Below are positions 25,101-33,815 of a stretch of DNA of 64,000 nt, in pieces (the first letter of the stretch is position 1; each line of letters begins with the position of its first letter). Source of the stretch: Zerene cesonia (taxonomy: Eukaryota; Arthropoda; Insecta; Lepidoptera; Pieridae); the NCBI RefSeq assembly GCF_012273895.1, contig NC_052102.1:4486917-4550916 (forward strand), given 5' to 3'. The notes beneath the pieces were generated by a model. That model was not told the DNA's origin and ran no database searches. It was given only the letters and a program-made list of their open reading frames with translations. The translations under genes were made by a program, and so were the position numbers.

Positions 25101-27795
25101 ACAAAGAAAGCACATCAGTATCAGAGCCACAAATCTATGCACTTTGTGGGCTGGATGACACCAGGAATTTGGAGGCTCCATCATTGATCGTGAATTTGTG
25201 TTGCTATCAGGATTATCCATTGCCCTAAAAATTAAATAAATGAACTTACATGACGTACAATAAAAGTAAACACCATTCTTGTAGGCTTAAATTCTAATGT
25301 TTAATATTATGTACAAAATTATCAAATATTATAATTAGCATCGTCATCTTACCTTATAAGCGATGAGAAAATAAGAAAAGAATAACTGCAATTAATATAA
25401 ATACTCGAACAGCATTTTATACTACAACATTTAATTACTCATAATCGGTATTTTATACATAAAATTAACTGGAATGCATTTAATTTCGATCATATAGTTA
25501 TTTACGTAGAACAATGATTCCTCTGGCTATATTTCAGTAGGTATTAATTAACATCTACACAATAACACAAACATTTACAGTAGGTACACCGTATACACCA
25601 TAGGTGAAGAACTAGTTACTTGGTATACATTATACACCACAGANNNNNNNNNNNNNNNNNNNNNNNNNNNNNNNNNNNNNNNNNNNNNNNNNNNNNNNNN
25701 NNNNNNNNNNNNNNNNNNNNNNNNNNNNNNNNNNNNNNNNNNNNNNNNNNNNNNNNNNNNNNNNNNNNNNNNNNNNNNNNNNNNNNNNNNNNNNNNNNNN
25801 NNNNNNNNNNNNNNNNNNNNNNNNNNNNNNNNNNNNNNNNNNNNNNNNNNNNNNNNNNNNNNNNNNNNNNNNNNNNNNNNNNNNNNNNNNNNNNNNNNNN
25901 NNNNNNNNNNNNNNNNNNNNNNNNNNNNNNNNNNNNNNNNNNNNNNNNNNNNNNNNNNNNNNNNNNNNNNNNNNNNNNNNNNNNNNNNNNNNNNNNNNNN
26001 NNNNNNNNNNNNNNNNNNNNNNNNNNNNNNNNNNNNNNNNNNNNNNNNNNNNNNNNNNNNNNNNNNNNNNNNNNNNNNNNNNNNNNNNNNNNNNNNNNNN
26101 NNNNNNNNNNNNNNNNNNNNNNNNNNNNNNNNNNNNNNNNNNNNNNNNNNNNNNNNNNNNNNNNNNNNNNNNNNNNNNNNNNNNNNNNNNNNNNNNNNNN
26201 NNNNNNNNNNNNNNNNNNNNNNNNNNNNNNNNNNNNNNNNNNNNNNNNNNNNNNNNNNNNNNNNNNNNNNNNNNNNNNNNNNNNNNNNNNNNNNNNNNNN
26301 NNNNNNNNNNNNNNNNNNNNNNNNNNNNNNNNNNNNNNNNNNNNNNNNNNNNNNNNNNNNNNNNNNNNNNNNNNNNNNNNNNNNNNNNNNNNNNNNNNNN
26401 NNNNNNNNNNNNNNNNNNNNNNNNNNNNNNNNNNNNNNNNNNNNNNNNNNNNNNNNNNNNNNNNNNNNNNNNNNNNNNNNNNNNNNNNNNNNNNNNNNNN
26501 NNNNNNNNNNNNNNNNNNNNNNNNNNNNNNNNNNNNNNNNNNNNNNNNNNNNNNNNNNNNNNNNNNNNNNNNNNNNNNNNNNNNNNNNNNNNNNNNNNNN
26601 NNNNNNNNNNNNNNNNNNNNNNNNNNNNNNNNNNNNNNNNNNNCAATCATATTATCTAAATTGATACATAATAGATGAAACCATTGACTGTTTCAGATCT
26701 CACTGGGAGTGTCATACTCCCTCCTAGCTAGTGGTTTGTGGCCGCTTGTAGCTATGATTGTTCCTGAAACACAATTGGGTACAGCCTATGGAATGTAAGC
26801 ATTATTATTTTATTTCCATTTTTTCCTCTTATGATTTTGTCTAGAATATAAAATGATAAAATATATAACTATTACAATAGAATTCTCATGGATGGATAAA
26901 AAAAATTACAGATGTCAAGCAGTGCAAAATCTTGGACTTGCCACTGTGATCATATTTGCAGGAATGATTGTAGACAAATATGGGTATTTAATGTTGGAGA
27001 TGTTTTTCTTGGGATGTCTCTTTAGTGAGTATTTAATAGATCTATATGTATGTGTATTACACAACAGTAAGAAAAATCTAAAGTGCATGTTGGAATAACA
27101 AATAGAAATAAGGCATAGTCTACTAACTACCAATTCTTATACTAGTGTTATCGTATAAATATCATCAATTAATTAAGGAATGCGCATCACGTTAAGAAAA
27201 ATGTTCCCATTAATATTGCAGTTGCTTTGATTGCTGCAGTACTTATATACATTTTGGACTCCGCAAACTCTGGTGTACTTAATTTGTCCACACATGAAAG
27301 AGAAGCATTAAAAACGTAAGTATTATTAAGCAAATAAATTAATTTTATATGTTTTAATGTCATAAAAATAATGTTTACTGGTCTGTTACTAAGTACAAAC
27401 TACAATTTTTTTTAATATGTCTTACATTGGAAAAAAAAAATTCCAGCATCCATCTTTATTAATAAAATACGTATATTTTCACGAACAAGAAAAAGAAAAG
27501 ATAAAGTTAAATACCAAAATGCTAGAATTCGTTAACTTTCCTGCTATATAGCAAATTTAATAGTATGCATATTCTTATATAAAACATATCTCGTTTCAGT
27601 CCCATTATACGTACTGACGAAAGAGCAAATCTCTTGGACCACGTGGACAGCTCGGACCAAGAGGAAGTTGACGCGAGGATCGATTCTCAAGATGACAATA
27701 ATTTAACGCGAGATGACTTAAGTCAGTCTGACAGAATTAGAAGTAGATATATAGCACAAATATTGCCAAATACTAACATTCCTGATAGACAGTAG
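16138..27795 (+). CDS. MFSD1: major facilitator superfamily domain-containing protein 1 (MFSD1)
   Basis: Twelve-helix lysosomal MFS protein; the mammalian relative exports dipeptides and works with the accessory protein GLMP. Coding exons: 16138-16261, 16936-17086, 18226-18351, 18676-18881, 19107-19320, 19557-19770, then 26697-26794, 26912-27024, 27222-27315, 27600-27795. Phases match at every junction, including 19770 to 26697 (0/0), giving 511 residues. Landmarks are FLCFGSYFCYDTPGAL, YSWPNVVLCFIGGYLIDR, FIFGIGGESLQVA, WFKGKELNMVFGLQLS, LIDKTGRN and VPETQLGTAYGICQAVQNLG. The start follows an acceptor at 16131-16133, so a 5' untranslated exon (ending about 16005 at aag|gtaaga) precedes it. 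The C-terminus is acidic and soluble (LDHVDSSDQEEVDARIDSQD). Oddity: exons 6 and 7 are separated by two 1000-N gaps enclosing an inverted copy of exons 1-6, probably an assembly insertion rather than a true intron. Confidence 0.93.
17926..18090 (+). repeat. interspersed repeat, family B, in MFSD1 intron
   Basis: Begins actagcagttcgcaccgatt and contains ggtacatatatagcctatgt and a tgatggtgaaag-like block, ending in an acaaacaaacaaaaaat tract. The mirrored copy is at 23279-23437 in the inverted arm. Confidence 0.75.
20100..20176 (+). repeat. interspersed repeat, family A, truncated by gap
   Basis: Contains gcggtttcacccgcgtaagt and ccgtatcccgtaggaatatc, then stops at the gap with gttattcc. The element's remaining 130 or so bases are missing, showing that the contig ended inside a high-copy repeat. 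Confidence 0.8.
20177..21176. other. assembly gap, 1000 N, at the centre of the inverted repeat
   Basis: Exactly 1000 N. The flanks (gttattcc on the left, ggaataac on the right) are exact reverse complements. All open frames across it are artefacts. Confidence 0.99.
21177..25643 (-). repeat. right arm of the inverted repeat: complete gap-bounded contig
   Basis: Reverse complement of 15715-20176, bounded on both sides by 1000-N gaps, so it is a single contig placed by scaffolding. It carries a truncated family A repeat at 21177-21253, a family B copy at 23279-23437 and MFSD1 exons 1-6. It is most simply explained as the alternative haplotype contig of the left arm. Confidence 0.9.
21583..25220 (-). 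pseudogene. partial inverted copy of MFSD1 (exons 1-6 only)
   Basis: Minus-strand exons 25220-25097, 24422-24272, 23132-23007, 22683-22478, 22248-22035 and 21796-21583. Lengths are 124, 151, 126, 206, 214 and 214, the same as in the plus-strand gene, with the same splice sites and no frameshift or stop. Exons 7-10 (the last four membrane helices and acidic tail) have no counterpart. It is not a decayed pseudogene: it looks like the other allele's contig left in the scaffold in reverse orientation. If it were a real duplication, it would encode only about 345 residues and lack half of the C-terminal transporter bundle. I label it as a partial copy, not a functional gene. Confidence 0.85.
25644..26643. 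other. assembly gap, 1000 N
   Basis: Exactly 1000 N between the inverted MFSD1 contig and the contig that resumes with MFSD1 exon 7. Confidence 0.99.
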
Positions 27796-27912
27796 GTAAG
27801 ATAATGCAAATGGATGTAAATATTTATTATGAGTATATTATTAGTATATGAGATAAAATGCATACTATTTAGACGTAATTATTATTGTTAAAGATATTAT
27901 TATACAATTTTA

Positions 27913-27918
27913 AATAAA
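27913..27918 (+). terminator. polyadenylation signal of MFSD1
   Basis: AATAAA about 120 bases after the MFSD1 stop codon, the first good match downstream. Confidence 0.6.
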
Positions 27919-27953
27919 TGAAACTATGCAAATATATTTTATATTTATTATTT

Positions 27954-27959
27954 TAATTA
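27954..27959 (-). terminator. polyadenylation signal of the SLC22/CarT-like gene
   Basis: Minus-strand AATAAA (plus TTTATT) about 290 bases past the stop of the minus-strand transporter. It lies about 35 bases from the MFSD1 signal on the other strand, so the transcripts would overlap tail-to-tail. Confidence 0.5.
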
Positions 27960-28246
27960 TTATAAGTATCACATATATAAAGTAATTCTTAGGTAGAACG
28001 GTATATATAAATTTATATTGACTGCACTAAATTAATATAGTTCATATCTCCTAATTATACTATCGCAATTCGCATGATTTTCGGTATAAAAAATGAAGAA
28101 AACGTATTTTTCTTTTAAATATTTTGAAGCAATTAATGTTTAGGTAAAACATTTAATTAAAAACAGTTCATACAAATTAAAACGTGATAATCATGTACAA
28201 AATGACACACATGGCACTTGTTACGGCCGCTATAATTCGTGGGACA

Positions 28247-31200
28247 CTAAAACCAATAAGTCATCTTTAAATTGCCGTCCACATCTCGCTGTGTCTCCAG
28301 AATGCTCGCTTGTCGTACTAATTTCTTCATAGAATTACGTCGAATCGGTCGCAAGTCTGTTACTTCATCTTCTAAAATTGGAGCTTGAGTCAACTCCAGT
28401 TGGTCTAAGTTTTCATATGAATCACCCTCGGATGCAATTCTTCTGGGAACAAGTTTTACGATTATTGTTTTATTATTTATATTTGCATGCAATGCATATA
28501 AGGAATTATTTTCGTTTCTATATAAGCCCTTCTAAATTACTGCTGTACGTATATAAATTGACTGAATTCAAATCAAAACGCGTCGACACGAATTGGGCTA
28601 GCTCGAACCGGGGAAGCACCCCTACAGAAAACCGGCGTGAAATAATAGCATGCTATTGTGTTTCGTACGGTGAGTGGGGGAGCCGAAAGCCCATATCCTT
28701 TTCCTTACCCTTCCCAGTCCTTTCCTTTATTACTCTCATCAATCCTTTCTTAATCCCTTCCCAATTTAAAGTCGACAATCCATTTGTAGAGGCGTAAGGT
28801 CTGCAATTGACCTTATGCCTCTCCAAATGTTCATGGGCGGTGGTAGCGCTTACCATCAGGCGACTCAATAGCTCCATTACCAACATTGACATAAAAAAAA
28901 ATATTAAAAGCGAAATCCTCTTAAAATATAACGGTATTATCGATTATATTTATTTTTTTATTATTTTGATTGGCTTAACAAATAGTATAACAGTAAGAAA
29001 TTATTTAACAACAACTTTATCTAGATACGGGTGTAACTTGGACACCCATAACATTATCCACAGATATTTTTATGCATGCAACAAATGTGTATAATTCGTC
29101 TTTGTAGTTAACTTTGACAAAAAAGTATCCATGATATTACCTGGGCCCTCCACAACTCCAGCAGTCTTTATATGTCCAATCTTTGCCAAATTCTTCGCCT
29201 TCCTCAGCAGTTTGTGGTAAAGAGGTATGAAGGGTCTCTGGCAAGCGGAGTGCAGTTAATCCTCCAATAACGGCCACACCGCCCATTAACACCAATGGCA
29301 GCACTAAATTACTCGTACCCTAATTTCGAAAATAAAATGGTCATATATTCGTGCTGATTTATATGATTATGCTGTTGCTCGCGACTCCGCTCGGGTGGCC
29401 AATGAAATTTAATAATTGTTATACACGCATTTTGAATATAGTCTCAATTTCATAGTGATTTAAGTGCACATTTTAATCGATTTGATGCCTATTTATATCC
29501 AGACACGAAAATCATTAAATAAAATCGCTTCTTTGCGACGATAAACACACTTTCGCATTTTTTAGTATCAATAAGGATTTAAAATAATTTAACTTACTAA
29601 ATAGTTAATAAAAGGTATTATTATCAAACCCAGCCCTCCAATATACGCTGACGTTCCAATCCCCACACCTCTTAATTCTGTTGGATAGAGTTCGCCAGCA
29701 TATGGATATATAATTAAAAATGAAGCTGATATAAAACATTTCGATATTAAATACAGAATTAGGGTCTCGTTTTCCGCATCTATAAACATATGTTATAAAT
29801 TAGGAAATAAATATTATTTAATAAAAAATAATCATAGAAATAACATTGTTATCGAATCTTACCATTGGGCAAAAGTACTGTGACTATGCAAAAGATGCCG
29901 CTGATGACCATTGATAAACACAAAGGCCAGCGACGGCCTACTTTATCCATAAGTATCCAACACACGATATAACTGGGGATTTCCACCGCAGATGATAAGA
30001 AGAAACTCATGTACTGATTGCTTCCTATTGCTGGCCCATAATAACTGAGACCGACGTACACCATCTCGGAAGCACACCAGTTCAGTGTTATTAGAAATGT
30101 CTTTAGTCTCATATTCGGAGTTTTACATAAGGCAAAAGCACTGGCTGATTTTGTTTCTTTTATTCCATTTTCTTTTTGCTCCAAAACTTGTTTTTGTAAT
30201 TTTGCCGTATACTCTTCTGGTAATTGTTTACCATTCACTCTCGCAATCGTTTTTAGTATATTGTTAGCTTCTTCGAGCCTTTCTCTCATTAATAACCATC
30301 TTGGGGATTCGGGTAAAACGAACCAATACAAGTAGTAAAAGAAGAAGGGTACAGATGTTGCTAGAGCGAGGGACCTCCAATCACGCAATACGTATGTCAC
30401 CCCAGAGAGTAATATAAGACCCAGAGTGTAAAATATACAAGTCATTACAGTTACAAATGACCTGTAGTTTGGTCCAGCTAATTCTAAAGCTGAAAATGTT
30501 CTTCTATTACTTAAGAGAGAAAAAATTTACTGTCCCTGTATATTTATATAAATAGTTTATTTGATATGAACTTACATATTATAAATGGTATTTGATATAC
30601 AGCAGGAATCGTCAATCCCACTATCACTCTTGCCAAGACCCAAAACCAATATTCATGTGCATAAGCGGTCATTAAACTACCCAGTAATAAAGTGGATAGA
30701 CATGCAAAAAAAGTCTTCTTTCGACCGATTCGATCGTTTAAAATCCCAAACGAATAAACACCAATAGGTCCTCCGACATTTAAAGCAACTAAACCTAAGG
30801 TTGGGTAAACATCATATTCACAAACTAAATCAAACTGGAACATAAATGAAAATAATATAGTATTACTACATTATTACATTAAATAAAAATGCTCATAGCA
30901 ATACAAAATAAAATAATTCGTTATATTGTGCAATAACATTGTAATAAATAATATAATATTGGAATAAATAAATGATACTTGTGCTATAACTTGTTTTAAA
31001 CATTAAATTTATATTAAATATACTTATATTGTTTCAAATAATTTTTAAACTTACGTCAATGACCACTGAAGAAATTACTTCCGAAGTATCATATTCATAG
31101 CCATTTAAACATGGCTCTACAGGCCAACTCTCATTTATTAGTATTGTACCGTTTGTTTGTAAAATATGTGACCAATTGACGGCGTACCTAAAGCAATTTT

Positions 31201-32018
31201 CAAATGTGTTGTTCTCGTTTGCCTGGAAACATTTATCAGTTTAATATTAAATTCAATTAAAATATTAATTTCAATTTAGAATTCGGTTTTTGCTGATTCC
31301 TTTATTAATCCACTTTTTTTATAAGTAAATCTGTTGTATAAAATCTTTTAATATCCGTTATACTGTTATATACTCACAGTAGTGTTAAGGCTAACTACTT
31401 CAATCATTTCGTTTCAAAATTTATAAAAAAATAAATAAACATTGTATGAATTATTTTATAACTAATAATATTGTTTTACAATACTAATCATTAGTGCTTT
31501 AGGTGTATGTTATTAGTGTAGACTAATGATCCATTTGAACGGTATACCTTTTTTGGGATAGCCATCAATTTTCTCTCTTCTAGTGAGAAATTTTTCAGTT
31601 CTGGCACAAGACACCAATGGTCTGGAGTGTCTGTCATAAAAAGCTGATTGAAGGCACAAAAACCACACGGAAGGCATGCTGGTAGGCATACGAACCACAG
31701 TAAACACTTTTGATAAATCCCGAATTCTCCTATTTTTGGCAGCAAATCGTCTAAATCAATGCCATCATCATGTATCTCTTTTGCCTTAAAAATGTTTTAA
31801 AATTTAAAACACTCAATTAAATATCGCTTTTAAAAACAAAATAAAAGACAGCATTTTCGAAATTAGTTTGTAGTTAATGGTGCACAATGATTCAGTAAAA
31901 TAATTTCATTTATTATCTATATAAACCACTTTCAAGTAGCGAAACATAATTAATTAATAAACAATACCGGGGTATTTTGTGTATTGTAGCTTTCTGAATC
32001 TAATATTCGCTCCGACAT
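28247..32018 (-). CDS. CarT: SLC22-family organic cation transporter, carcinine-transporter-like
   Basis: Major facilitator of the SLC22 group. It most resembles insect carcinine transporters, which return carcinine to photoreceptors for histamine recycling; substrate assignment is inference from resemblance. Coding exons: 32018-31968, 31784-31548, 31222-31055, 30834-30576, 30489-29863, 29779-29598, 29319-29141, 28442-28247. All are GT-AG with consistent phases, giving 632 residues. A short soluble N-terminus with GIDLDDLLPKIGEFGIYQK leads to membrane helix 1 (CLPACLPCGFCAFNQLFMTD). A large extracellular loop with several NxT/NxS sites and cysteines follows (exons 2-3). The intracellular signature NDRIGRKKT and the sugar-porter-like LPESPRWLLM are present, as are helices with GELYPTELRG near the end. 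The C-terminal tail is long, cytosolic and Arg/Ser-rich (RPIRRNSMKKLVRQ), a possible phosphorylation target. Tail-to-tail with MFSD1. Confidence 0.88.
28655..28905 (+). repeat. SINE-like element, family S, in the last intron of the CarT-like gene
   Basis: Contains catatccttttccttaccc, gcggtggtagcgcttaccat and caggcgactc, and ends gacataaaaaaaaat. The A-rich end marks it as a retroposed element in plus orientation. The sister copy at 57570-57776 shares nearly the whole length. Confidence 0.8.
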
Positions 32019-32735
32019 TATGTGCGGTTTATTTACGCGCGTTAACTGTTATTTGAATCGGATAAGGGCAACTGACGTATATTCATGACTTCTGGCTTAG
32101 CTACCTTGGTATTGGCCGAAGCCATACAGTATTAATCTAATTGATTAAAGAAAGATGGATACATGGCGAACAGAGCTTAGTAAAATGTTTCCGTATTATA
32201 AATGACATTGCTCCAATTAAAATACGTGTTAGTATGTTATTAGAGCTAAACTATTGTTAATTATGTTTCGTTTTTTGTGCGAATGCATATTCAGTAAAAG
32301 AATAACGAATGGAATATCAGCAATACTCGTATATACTCGAATAGTTTACTTTTTGTCTTTGTTAAATAAAAGCAAGTGAAGTTTGTAAGTTTTGCTTCCG
32401 CTCCAATAGGGTTCAGCCAAGTATGCTCACTTAGTGTAACACTGCTCTTTATTACGTTTGAAGCTACACCGTCGATTCTTATTATGCAAAAGCTGATTGA
32501 AATTTTTTTAGTTAGTTACGAATTATGCTAGTAAAACCATCACTATTACAGGACTAATTTATTGTGTATACAGTAATATTGTATGTGGAACCTTCAAGTG
32601 ATTTCTTTGATTACTTAATAATCGGAGAATATGAAGTTGAATAGGCTTTATTTACAATGCTTAGTATAATATAAAAGGTAATACCTTCTTTTATGGTGGT
32701 TGAAGCACTGGGGCGAGATAAGAAAAACATTGTAT
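32019..32735. other. spacer upstream of the CarT-like gene and downstream of junctophilin
   Basis: No gene seen. It must contain the promoter of the minus-strand CarT-like gene at its left end. AT-rich, without recognised repeats. Confidence 0.5.
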
Positions 32736-32753
32736 TTACTTTTGTTAAAATAC

Positions 32754-32759
32754 TTTATT
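32754..32759 (-). terminator. candidate polyadenylation signal of junctophilin
   Basis: Minus-strand AATAAA about 1.06 kb beyond the junctophilin stop. Other AT-rich near-matches exist, so the 3' end is tentative; it would imply a long, AT-rich 3' untranslated region. Confidence 0.35.
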
Positions 32760-33815
32760 TGTGAAACGTAGATAAAATCGATACAAGTAATTAAAACTCT
32801 TACGGGTAACTTATATTTTTTACACAATGAAACTGCGAAAATTGCCTTGTATTAAATTAATAATTTAACGTTTGCACGTCTTCCCACAACTTTCGTTGTA
32901 ACAGTATCAGTACTTATGTACATCAACAGTCTCATTCACACACTTCATGTTAATTTTAATTATTAATTAAACATAGAAAATAATTTTAATTGTTCGATAT
33001 ATAAAATTTACTTTAATAACAATAAATTGACGTTGTTTACAATATTATAATCTACATTCTTGAAAATGTGGCGCACCAATAAGTCGAGCTTAGACGTCCG
33101 TAACTTTTTGTAAAAGTTAATTACATAATTATACAACATCTCATTTATATATTAATTTATATTTACTTTAAAAGTATATTAAAGAATAAAAGAGATTGCA
33201 TTCTCTTTAAAGATAAGAAAATAGTAACTCTTGCATAAACAATTTAAACAAAACATGAAACAATAAATAATCCTTGTGAATCCTTATGCTATAATGAAGG
33301 CTTAACGATCTGATTTTATAATTATTTACAAATATATAACGTAAATACATATATAAATAATTTTCTTTTGGGTAACTTTAATGTGCGTTATCGTTTACAT
33401 TTATATCGAAAAATTTTGTTTAATATTGTAATATATATTTTCCCCCCGCCTAAATGAAACAGCAAACGCCTACAATATGCAGGCTAATCAAAGCGATCGG
33501 TATGCATATATCCTCCGACGGGACAAGACTTCACTCACACGTAGTTGCTTGTTGCGATCTAAAAGTTGGGGCTTTTTTGCACTTGGGTACTGAATTTTAA
33601 GTACATAACACACTTTAACACATCTTCAATGAACACTTGCAAACCAAAGTTCCTTAATCATTAAAGGAATAGTTTTCTTTGATTTTCTTACATTACATGT
33701 TTGTATAAAAATGTTTCTATACAAGGATCGCAAAAATGTTATTTGATTGTAATATTATAATAAAAAAGAGGCATTATTGTGATGTAGAAAGGCGCGGGTG
33801 CGCCACTCGCCGACG

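Noticed and set aside
15715..25643. Interpretation as a natural gene-conversion palindrome or amplified locus
   Set aside because: The right arm is a stand-alone contig between nominal gaps and the arm ends coincide exactly, so a haplotig explains the data with fewer assumptions. Recorded as a finding, not as biology.
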